NCBI RefSeq assembly: GCF_018320785.1
Contig: NC_054881.1
Location: 16,616,275 to 16,680,274 of the forward strand
Length of the DNA stretch: 64,000 nt
Origin: Cheilinus undulatus
Lineage: Eukaryota > Chordata > Actinopteri > Labriformes > Labridae
Direction: 5' to 3'
Shown here piece by piece: positions 54,591 to 64,000 of the stretch. The position numbers and the translations under genes are program-made. Position 1 is the stretch's first letter. Every line of letters begins with the position of its first letter. The notes below the pieces were generated by a model, which was given only the letters and a program-made list of their open reading frames with translations, was not told where the DNA came from and did no database searches.

Positions 54591-57500
54591 ATGGGAGGAA
54601 AGAAGAAGAAAGCGGCGGCGCAAGCTGCTACCCCCGGAGCCCCGGCTGGAGCAGCAGGCAGGACTGGTGCCACTGCACCGGGCAACGGCGTGGCGGAAGA
54701 CCCGAAGAAACAGCCAGTCGGCAACAAACCGAGCAAAGCAGCCAAAGAAAACAAGTCAAAAGGTTGTATTTCCTTAATGATGTTGGATAACTATGTATTC
54801 AGGAGGAAAAAACACTTATTGAGACACCTAACAGTTACAGGGAGACGTTTTTTTATAGATGAGATGCTATAGGCAGAGGTGTCATATTGTGTATAGATGT
54901 ATAGTTTTAAATTCCTTTTACAAAGCGTAGAAAACCATTTGTCTTCAGTCATATTGCTATCAAAAACTGCTGATTTGTATATGTCAATGCATTTGTACAA
55001 TTTTAGACAGTTTACAGTACTTTGCTTGCAATGTTTTTGGCATTTGAAACAATAAATTGCCCACGTCTTATACTTTTGTTATCATGACATTGTAACAGCT
55101 ATCAATATAGTTTCATTTCTTTGCTAGAAAGGTATCAAAATGTAAAAATATGGTATCTTAACAAACCGAGTAGGTAAACACATCCATAACACTAAACTCT
55201 GGAACTTATGCAATCTGGTTCAGCTTGAACGTACATTATTCTTTCCTAATGCCATTTCCTCTTTCCGTTGTCCAGCTCCAAAAACCTATAGTCTTGCCAA
55301 CACTGCCCAGGTTGACACAAGTGGAGTGTCAGACAAGTCTATCCTCAAAGTAAGTCTTTGCTTCATTAACATACAGTCATGTGCATACATTCATGTAGGC
55401 ATGTAGGATGATGAGGATTTATCATGGGGCCTGATGTGCCACAACCTGTGGCTGGAGAGGGCAGCCAGAGTCAAGCTCAATGGCATTTCTTCTGTCTGAG
55501 GCCTTTTCACCCCTGGTGATATGTCTGGAGACTGTCAGCGGTTTTCAGGGCCTTGGAACACCCACAGCATGACCAGGGGCTCGTTGCAACCTTATTACCC
55601 ACCCAGACAATACCTTAGGCTATGCTTACTCACTGCATTCACCCCTTACAGCACCCTAAAGGTGTGGACTTTGTTTTTTCAACAAATTATTTTCCCATAC
55701 TCCTGGTATTATGCAAGGATATCCAATCCTTCTTCCCACCCAGCGATGCCCTCAGGTGGACTTACACACCTCATTTCAGCCTCAAGTTTTGGCACAAACA
55801 TGGCTAAAACTTGCACACAGTGCTGTATGTCTCTCTCTATGCCAAGCACATATTGCTGCTGCACCTTGGTGTGGTTAGCTTGTAAAGTTACGTGTTGAAA
55901 ACATCTAAAATTAAATAAATAAATGACATTTTTTCACAGGTTGCTATCCAAGCTGACCTTGAGAAGAAGATCATCAAACTGATCAATGACTTCAGAGAGG
56001 AAAATGGAGACAAAGGACCAATATCAGGCAGACTAACGAGCAAAAAGTTGCTGGTAATGCAAAACTCAACTTGGACCTTCATGCTAATAAAACAAATTAG
56101 TATCTGTTTCCATGACTAAAGGTTGTGTTGGGAGTAGGGGTGGAAATTACAGGGTAATTCATGATAGGAAAATATCATATCATATAATACCAAAGTATAT
56201 TATACAGTTTGGCATGAAATGATACTGTATTTGATGTTATGATTCTAGATGATTTGTTACGATACAGTAGTATGCGATGCTATATGATATGATAAGACTC
56301 TATATATGATTACCACGAGAACCCAGCAACATATTTGATATAAATTGAGGCTGGAAGGACCAAAGGATGTAAGAAGTTTTAAGCAATAAATAAAAACTTT
56401 CAAGAAGTAATGATGGGGTGAGTCAGGTTGGAGGGAATCTTGCCATCATTTAAAAACATTAAAATAGTTATAAAAGGCCCTTACAATTCGATGACTGGGC
56501 AGCGAAACACTTCTGTACTGATATTTTGTCCCACCTCTAGCTCATGTTACATCTTCCTCATATGTCCCCAGGACCTGTACACAGCTCTGCAGAAATTCAA
56601 CTTTAAGAGAGAACACATAGAGGAGGCGATGAAGAGTAGCGTGCTGTATGGAGGGGATCTCCACTCTGCTCTTGACTGGCTCTGCCTCAACCTTAGAGAT
56701 GGTAACAAAAGATCAGTATTCTTTAATTCATACAGTATGGCAATCTTACTGTAACTGTAACACCTTATATTTTCCACATAACACAGAGGAGCTGCCGGAG
56801 GGTTTTAGCCAGCAGATGCAGGAAGAGAGTCAGAAGAGCAGGCCTAGGTTTCAGCCTCCGGCTCAGCAGAAACCTGCAGCACAAAGCCCCAAAGCTGCCA
56901 GCAGGACCAGCAAAGAATCAACCAAGGTTTGTATTGTAAAAACAGACTAAGAGTGGTACATTTTTGCATGAGATTTAACCTTATAAATGGGTTGATTACT
57001 AGGAGACAGAAAAGGATGAAGCTGTCAGCATGAAGGACTGGATTTTAAGGTATGCAGAGCAGAGCAGTGATGAAGAGGAGGAGGACGAGGAAGAGGAAGG
57101 AGGGAGGAAGGCTGCACGAAATCCTGAATTGGATGAAAAGTTTGATCCGGTAAGTGAACCCAAAGCTTCTTTCAGTTAAAGAAAGTTTGAGGTTTTTATA
57201 GATGAACAAAAAAAGAAAATTAAACTATAATTCAGGATGTTCATTCATACATTTTTTTTTAGAATGACAGGTATTTAATCCTCACTGCTCAACTGTATGA
57301 CACTAAAGAAATGGCCACTGCTTCAAAGACAAAAGGAGACAAACAGGGCCAGAGGATGGCACAGGACAGGATACGCATCATACAGCAAGGTAAGTGTGCT
57401 CTAACTCTAACACACAGACTCTGAACAATTCATTTCAACTCAATCTTGACTTAAAATTTGAAAAATGAATGATCTGTCTATAGAAATGAAGCAGTTGGAG

Positions 57501-57738
57501 TCCCACCCCATGTTCAATTCAGCTATAAAAGTGGTAGATGCACCTCAGAAGGAGAAGAAAACAGCCCCAGTGAGTCAAGACAAAGAAGATTTTGGCTTTA
57601 ACTTGTTTGAACAAGCTGAGAAGGCTCCTCCTGCAGAGAAAGGTTTGCTAAAACACTGATCAAACAAAATAATAAACTGTACCATCAGGATGTGATACTA
57701 TATACAGCATACAGCATATATGCATATATATATATATA

Positions 57739-57811
<73 letters not shown>

Positions 57812-60800
57812 AACACAATCAAACACTCAGATTTGAAATATGAATATCTGTGTGTCAAGTGCTGGGCAATTGATCGATTTTCAATTTCAATCACAATTTT
57901 AGCTTCCCACAATCATGAAAACAGATAATCATGATTAAGCACTTACTGTCCCACATGCCGTTTTGCCCATAGGATTTATCCAGTGGTAAAAGTTTCAGTA
58001 TTTGTTACTATATATTGTTATTTTGGCCACAATAGTTATTATTTTGTTAATTGAATATTATTTTTGATATTAAGGGGTTAAGAGTTTCTAGCTTCAATAA
58101 GTGTGTGTATCATATTGTTCATTATGTTGTAAAATCAAAAAGCAATTGTGTTTCATAATTGTGATCTTAATACCAATCAAAATAATTGGGATTATGATTT
58201 TTGACTTCTACTTGCATTAACCTCTTCAAACAGGGGTGTCCAGTTTTTTCCACTGAGGGCCACACTCAGGAGATCATAAGGATGATTGGGCCACTTTTAT
58301 ATGCCTCATCTTTATGATACTGAAGTTAGTAAATCCAGTCTAATTCAGGTAAAGATGTGCTTAGTGATTCAGATTGGATATGCTTAAGCCCTGGCTATCA
58401 CTCACTCCAGCCTGGTCAGAATGAGAATGACACCTCATGTACCAGAGAATTTACAGTGTTGTGTCAGTTTAAGTCACGAAAAAAGCCCATTAATAAATTG
58501 TCCTGTAAAAATGTTTGTGTACAGAATTAGCATGGTAGCACTAATGAGTATAGTTTTGTTTTAGTGTCCCGGACGAGCCCCCAAGGTAACACAAAACTAT
58601 TCTTATTTGTCAATAAGAAAACACAGATAAATTTACTGTCAAGCACAAGTTTTATGTTCATGTGGGCCATTTTTCATTTATGTTTTAGAATTTGCTGCTA
58701 ACAAACTGAAAATGAGCAAAGGGCCGCATTTGCCCCCAGGACATAGTTTGGGCACCCCTACCTAAGATCATGAATCTCATGACATCTAAATATTTTAACA
58801 CGTGTCCAGGCCGACTAACTACAAAAATAAACAGTATGCCCTCTATTGGTGCATTATCTGTTCTTCTGCCACAAATAACACTTTTGTTCAAATTTATGCA
58901 TGCAATTATACCACACAGTAGTCTACTAAGTCATTGTGTTAGTATGTTTTTAGGGATGTACCTAATCATAATTTGCCTGATATGAAGACATTTTTTTTGA
59001 GGGGCTTGGACCTTCATGTTAAAGCCAGAGGTTCTCCACTGGGACTTCTTTAGATAATCAAAAAACATTTTTCACTCTTAGCCCTTTATTTAAATTCAAA
59101 ATACACATTTCCTTTATCAAAAGGAGCGTGAGGCCCCAGACCATTCCCCGTCTCTTCCATATGGTAAAACTGTCTTTGAGTAAAGTACCACTGTAAAAGA
59201 TGCTGAGAACTAAATTTTACACAAATTATAAATTTTAACACTGAAGTTGGCATGACATCATACTGCTGAGTTTAGCCTGGGAATACAACTTTATGAAGAT
59301 TTACCGCACAATTTTATGATTTAAGGCCATAGGCCCTGCCCAAATAAACCCAAGCCAGGAAAGAGGCGAACAACTTTCAAGTTATACATAGATCTCCATG
59401 TTTTCACATGTTTATAGCAACTTTATTAAAACATATCTAGTATGTCAAGACACAAATTTTGGATTTCACTTTACAGGGACTTTAATGCTGATTTAGAGAA
59501 GAGTGTTTCTGTCTATCAGAAGAGGCAACCTGTAGTACAAACTTGGATCTTGACACCAAAAGAAGTAATGAAAAACAAGTTAAAAATGTTGTTTTAAACA
59601 TTTATGTCTGCCCTGATTTTTGTGCATCTCTAATCAAAAATAACTTTGCACAGAAGAGCCTTTTACTAAATTACACCCTACATAAAGTGTCATGAGTAGT
59701 TTTGTTACATTAAAAGTATTGCACTTTAAGAAATATTTGTCAGTGAATGCAGAGTATTCTGTGTATTAAATGTTGATTATGGATTCGTAAATTTCTCTTT
59801 CCAGTTGTGAAAAAGAATGAGCCAAAGGACATCCGTAACTTTGATTACACCGCTCGCAGCTGGACTGGAAAGTCTCCCAAACAGTTTCTTATTGACTGGG
59901 TCAGAAAGAACCTGCCCAAGAGTCCAGCGCCAGCTTTTCACAAGGTCGCTGCTGGGAGATACTGGAGATGCAAGTAAGTGTGTTCACATGCTTCTCTGTC
60001 CTTTTTTCTGTTCACAAAGGTATACTGTCAATCCACTGAATCTTGTGCTGTAAAGATTTACTGTTAAAGAAAAGGTGTCTGAGATCATGCTACACTAATG
60101 CTCTGTGTCCATCAGGGTGCGAATTCAAAAGCCAGATGATGTTCTTGAAGTTTGTCCGACCATCCTGACTGAAGACAGCATGCAGGCTCAACACCTAGCA
60201 GCCACACTGGCCCTCTACACTCTGGTTAAAGGACAGGTAATACAATAATTCTGTGCTCATTACCTCTCGTGTTCTTTCTCTAATGATTAACACACCTCCA
60301 TCCCTCTCGATCTTTCCCTCTCAGTCGGTGCACCAGCTCCTCCCTCCCACCTACAGAGACGTGTGGCTGGAGTGGAGAGACAGTGAGCAGCAGCAGCAGG
60401 AAGAGAGCCGCACCGCTGCCAACAAACCCCGAGACCAGTTCATCTCACGGCTTCTGACTAGACTTAAACAGCAGCAGAACCAGAACCAAGGGCAGGGTTC
60501 TGGATCCATGGGACTGCAAGGGCAGGACGGAGATGGAGACGAAGAGCCTGAGGAGTCCTGGGAAAACTTGGCTGGTCTTGAACTTGGGGAGCGAGGAGAG
60601 GAAGTGGAGGAGAAGAGTGAAAGAAGAGGAGGCAGGAAGGAAGGTGCATTTCAGACATCCAGAGAGCTCTTTCAGAAGCTGAAGAAGTCCTCACTGGCCC
60701 AAAAGCTGCAGGTAAATACGCTGAAGTGAAGCAGAGTCTTCTATGATGAAGATTTTTTCATGTTATAGACCATAGAAACAACAAGTAATTTATTTTTTAG

Positions 60801-63800
60801 GCAGAGCGAGAGCAGCTCCCAGTGTTTCAGCATCGCCACAGAGTCCTGGAAGCTCTGCAGCGCCACCCTGTGGTGGTGGTAGCAGGTGAGACAGGCAGCG
60901 GGAAGAGCACTCAGATTCCTCAGTTCCTCCTGGAGGAGCTGTTAACAGGAAGCAAAGAGCCCAAACCCTGCAACATCGTGGTGACACAGCCACGCAGAAT
61001 CTCTGCCATGAGTCTGGCCAGCAGAGTCAGCCAGGAGATTGGGTGTGAGGACGGACCAGGGGCGAAGGTGAGGGCACATTTTTACAGAGACTTTTTACAG
61101 CTTGATGTTAAACTTCATGCTTAAATGTTTCATGCTCATGTTTCATGTTGAAATCTTGTTTCAGTCATCACTGTGTGGATACCAGATCCGGATGGAGAAT
61201 CAGTCTGGGGAGTGGACCCGCCTGCTCTACTGTACAACTGGAGTTCTGCTTCGAAAACTGCAGCATGATCGGCACCTCAGCTCCCTAACACACATCATAG
61301 TAGACGAGGTACTGACAGTTCTGCATCCAACACAGGATTTGCAAATAAATATACTGCAACTTCTTTTTAATTATTAGATTTACTCGATTGACACTCGATT
61401 GACACGGTGTTATGTGTGCTACAGGGGGCAGTGAAGAATGTGATAAACAGCTAAAAGCAGTTCAAGGAAACTTGTACAAAGAAAAGAGAATGGGGCTTAA
61501 ATGGAGCCTTGGAGAACCCCCAAATATTGGTGATGCTGCTAAACATTTCTGGCTAAGATGGACAGAGAAAATAGATAAGACTGCGGCCGTTTAAGGACAG
61601 TGTCTTTATTGCTAACACAGTTCAATGTGAAATAATATGTTAATCAGCTGTGCCAAAAGAAGCAGTCAAGTGTAAAAGCAACATCACAGCAAAGTTCCAA
61701 GAGTCTTCAGTGAAAAAGAGTTATTTGAAATGCTTTTAAAGCTCCTGTAAAGTGAAATGCAAACTTTTTTGTATCATTACTTGAAATATTTGAATAAGGT
61801 TGCTGTAAACACAGGAAAACACTGAGATTTATGTATGTGTGACTGAATTTTTGCTTTAGATCGTTAAAAAGTCATTCACCTCTTTCCAGGCTTGTTTTTA
61901 TTCATGCCGGGCAAATATCTGAGCCCATGATACCGCTTGTCTTGATTGGGAACTAGCCCGTGTCATGACCCAGCTCAAAGACATGACCACACCCACTCCT
62001 TAACACTACAACAATGAAATCACTTACTAGTTAATCTCAGTACTGTCTGATGTTAGCTGATGTCACTGCCTTCATTTAAGTTAACAGTCAGTTACGTGCT
62101 TTTTTGTCATTGTGAGGTAAATTTTCCAAATCTATCAGCCACAATGGCCTACAGGTCATTAAAAGTATCATAACAAAGAAATTTGTGCCAGAAAACAGTA
62201 AATTTATTCCCCAAATTTTGTATCTCTGCTGTTGCACAGAGCAAGGCAGCTGTGCTCTGATCAGAAGCATTTTTTTTAAATTTGAGAGGATCGTATTTCT
62301 CAGGATTGGATGTGGCTTGAGCACATTCGACTGACATGCCCACACCATCCTAAAGCAGAGATTACTGCATCATTTTTCATTATTTTGAAACTTAATTCTA
62401 AAATCTAGGCAATGTTTTTCATGACTGAAATTTGGCATTGTGGTTCATAAGACAGTAGCCTGTCATACAGCCTAGTGGTTTAAGGTGCACCCCATGAAAG
62501 CCCAGGATCAAATCTGGCCTGTGGCTGTATTGTTTTATAAAGTGGTGGAAGCTGAGCATTTATGATATTCACCTCTGTGACTGAAAAATGTGCTCAAACT
62601 TGTGTCAGTACAGAGCCATGTTCTGCAGTTAAATCCCTTTAAGTAACAAATACCTTCAATGATAACCATTAAGATAGAAAACTTTAAAGTCATATCAAAA
62701 GTTCACTTTGATATTTAACACCATCCATTACCCCTGCTACTCTCATCTCTGTATTTTTCAGGTCCATGAGCGTAGTGTTCAGTCAGACTTCCTGTTAACT
62801 ATACTCAAAGATGTTGTCATGAGGAGGTCAGACCTACAGCTGATCCTGATGAGCGCCACAGTGGACTGTGACAAGTTCTCCAACTACTTCAACCGCTGCC
62901 CCATCATCAACATCCCAGGCAGGACATTCCCAGTTGAAGTAAGAAAGTCCACATTCACATAATCTTATTTCACCATCTTTTTTTTGGTTTGTTCAGTTAA
63001 ATGAAAATCAATCTTAGGAAAAAGAAGAAGATTTGGGTCGCTTCAATCTTTTGTGGTTGTATTTCTAGGTGTTCCACTTAGAAGACATAGTGGAGGAGAC
63101 GGGCTACGTCCTAGAAAAAGACTCGGAGTACAGCCAGAAAATTCTGGAGGAAGAGGAAGAAGTTAGCGTCTCTGTCACTCAAAAAGGTGGCAAGACGTTA
63201 CAGCACCAGGTAGCCTTTATTCTGTCTGCAGACTGTATGTGTGGTACTCTAAAACACAGATTATAAGTCAGCCATTTTTTAAATATGAAAAATTAGTAAT
63301 AAAAGTGCAAATTATACAGTGTATTTTACAATAATTGTTTAGACTCTCCATGTAACTTTCCTCTGTCTGTTCAAGGAGTTTATCGTAAGAGACTCATCCT
63401 CCGGCTGGGACCTGGGCCCAGATCTGGACCACTTCAGCAGCAGGACTCGGCATGTGCTGCAGTACATGAACCCTAACAAGATCAACATGGACTTGATGGT
63501 TGACCTCATCGACTACCTGGGTAAAAATCAAACATTTCCTAGGCATAGGATATTAAATGTTTAAGTCATGTGGGTGATATATTTCTGCATATTTGTTCTC
63601 CAACAGAAAAATCCCCACAGTTTGCAAAAGTAGAAGGAGCTATTCTCGTGTTTCTTCCTGGTCTAGCTCACATCCAGCAGCTCTTTGACCTGCTCACTAC
63701 AGACAAGAGGTTTAAGGACAAAAACAGGTGAAAAACACAAACAAGTATTATTAAATGTCAAGATGCAGAAACTTTTTATTTTATTTATTTTTTATTTTCC

Positions 63801-64000
63801 TCTTTCAGGTACAAAATTGTTGCACTGCACTCTACTCTCTCATCAAAGGATCAGGCTGCTGCATTTACAGTGCCACCTGCTGGAGTCAGAAAGGTACTTC
63901 AGAGTCATTTTTTAAAAACGTCATTTCTGTCAGAAACATTGGATATTGATATTTCATATTATCCTCTTTTGTGTCTCTTTTAGATCGTCTTGTCCACGAA
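54591..64000 (+). CDS. DHX29: ATP-dependent RNA helicase DHX29 (5' part)
   Basis: A DEAH/RHA helicase that binds the 40S subunit and promotes 43S scanning through structured 5' UTRs. Exons: 54591-54762, 55276-55349, 55940-56053, 56572-56701, 56787-56926, 57003-57149, 57263-57389, 57484-57642, 59805-59973, 60116-60236, 60325-60711, 60801-61067, 61165-61308, 62762-62938, 63069-63209, 63376-63520, 63607-63727, 63809-63893 and 63984 onward. About 945 residues are present of roughly 1370 in the family. Visible: basic MGGKKKK start, SALDWLCLNL UBA-like segment, an acidic tract (about 230), dsRBD-like region FDYTARSWTGKSPKQF, Walker A GETGSGKST (609-617), DEVH 716-719 (split between exons 13 and 14) and SAT 748-750. 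A GTG upstream is in frame, but ATG 54591 matches the family start and has G at -3 and +4. Confidence 0.96.
54763..55275 (+). other. DHX29 intron 1
   Basis: 513 bp, with an unusual donor GTTGTA. Reading through it extends the frame by about 36 codons to a stop at 54870-54872, so retention would give a protein of roughly 94 residues. No other feature. Confidence 0.5.
55350..55939 (+). other. DHX29 intron 2
   Basis: 590 bp. An unusually long open frame (55521-55898) runs through it but has no protein motif and no splice logic. I see nothing else. Confidence 0.5.
56054..56571 (+). other. DHX29 intron 3 with a probable MITE
   Basis: TAGGGGTGGAAATTAC at 56135 and, inverted, TAGAGGTGGGACAAAA ending at 56539 look like hAT-type termini, enclosing a GATATGATA-rich interior of about 400 bp. 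No matching 8-bp flanks were found, so the call is tentative. Confidence 0.45.
57716..57809. repeat. TA dinucleotide microsatellite with a TG island
   Basis: TA repeats interrupted by ATGC and a short TGTGTGTG run, then about 31 uninterrupted TA units (about 57747-57808). Likely length-variable between individuals. Confidence 0.95.
58231..58760. mobile_element. hAT-like MITE of about 530 bp
   Basis: Starts CAGGGGTGTCCAGTTTTTTC with GAGGGCCAC behind it and ends ...GTTTGGGCACCCCTA, whose inverse TAGGGGTGCCCAAAC matches the start. Both subterminal parts carry GGGCC words (GGGCCACACTC; GGGCCGCATTTG). This resembles a common vertebrate hAT-derived MITE. The target duplication is not recognisable. 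Confidence 0.65.
58975..59075 (+). repeat. Dispersed repeat shared with 18575-18680
   Basis: Carries GATATGAAGACATTTTTTTT, then GAGGGGCTTGGACCT and AGATAATCAAAA, matching the copy in PLPP1. Ends and class are unknown. Confidence 0.5.
61309..62761 (+). other. DHX29 intron 13
   Basis: 1.45 kb, splitting the DEVH box between Glu and Val. It contains a TTAA-preceded AGCTCCTGTAAAG fragment at 61740 and a degenerate tRNA-like SINE head at about 62468-62530. A 61-codon frame at 61412-61594 has no recognisable product. Confidence 0.5.
62468..62530 (+). repeat. Degenerate tRNA-like SINE head
   Basis: GCCTAGTGGTTTAAGGTGC resembles a tRNA A box region, and GGATCAAATCTGG about 35 bases later resembles a B box. 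No cloverleaf can be closed, so a functional tRNA gene is unlikely. Confidence 0.4.

Larger units (their letters stand above)
57643..59804 (+). other. DHX29 intron 8
   Basis: The largest DHX29 intron in the window (2.2 kb). It holds a TA microsatellite (57716-57809), a hAT-like MITE (58231-58760) and the second copy of a dispersed repeat (about 58975-59075). No exon is supported. Confidence 0.55.

Noticed and set aside
55521..55898. A 125-codon frame in DHX29 intron 2
   Set aside because: No homology that I recognise, and splicing exon 2 to exon 3 across it gives the expected conserved protein.
57685..57928. Tyr/Ile repeat protein frames on both strands
   Set aside because: A product of the TA microsatellite, inside a DHX29 intron.
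61412..61594. A 61-codon frame in DHX29 intron 13 as a cassette exon
   Set aside because: It begins and ends without usable splice sites in phase, and exon 13 to exon 14 joins perfectly to make the DEVH box.
1..64000. CRISPR array, prokaryotic operon, integrated virus or toxin gene
   Set aside because: No regularly spaced direct repeats, no ribosome-binding-site-led gene runs and no viral structural or polymerase motif beyond LINE reverse-transcriptase fragments were seen.

Overview
The window is vertebrate nuclear DNA. Its genes carry GT-AG introns, and the noncoding sequence is AT-rich and full of short DNA transposons, tRNA-derived SINEs, LINE scraps and microsatellites, as in teleost fish, probably a percomorph (the lineage is inference). 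No prokaryotic operon, CRISPR array, viral gene or toxin gene was seen.

Three conserved protein genes account for nearly all the coding sequence. PLPP1 (phospholipid phosphatase 1) runs on the + strand from 5130 to 24456 in six coding exons plus an alternative second exon. MTREX (SKIV2L2/Mtr4, nuclear exosome RNA helicase) runs on the - strand from 54071 down to 25874 in 27 coding exons (1036 aa). DHX29 (translation-initiation DExH helicase) starts on the + strand at 54591 and leaves the window at 64000 inside its 19th coding exon. Exon joins were checked by reading phase: every PLPP1 and MTREX junction closes in frame, giving 281/282 and 1036 residues against human proteins of about 284/285 and 1042 recalled from memory.

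Layout: 1-4560 is intergenic, with a possible poly(A) signal of an unseen upstream gene and a TTAA-flanked transposon. CpG-rich DNA at about 4570-5129 is the likely PLPP1 promoter. PLPP1 and MTREX converge tail to tail near 25.4-25.9 kb, where their 3' UTRs appear to overlap. MTREX and DHX29 diverge head to head from a 519-bp gap with ETS-type sites. The order PLPP1-MTREX-DHX29 matches the human 5q11.2 neighbourhood (established knowledge).

The genes do not form one pathway. PLPP1 dephosphorylates lipid phosphates at the cell surface, MTREX feeds nuclear RNAs to the exosome, and DHX29 helps 43S ribosomal complexes scan structured 5' UTRs. The two helicases share a likely promoter, which would link two RNA-handling proteins at transcription.

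The most informative second-look items are the PLPP1 exon 2 pair, whose double inclusion makes an immediate stop; the convergent 3' overlap; the shared promoter; and a cluster of TTAA-flanked, AG-ended transposon families, including a 668-bp fold-back element with arms of about 270 bp inside an MTREX intron. I found no clear sign of an undescribed multi-gene system.
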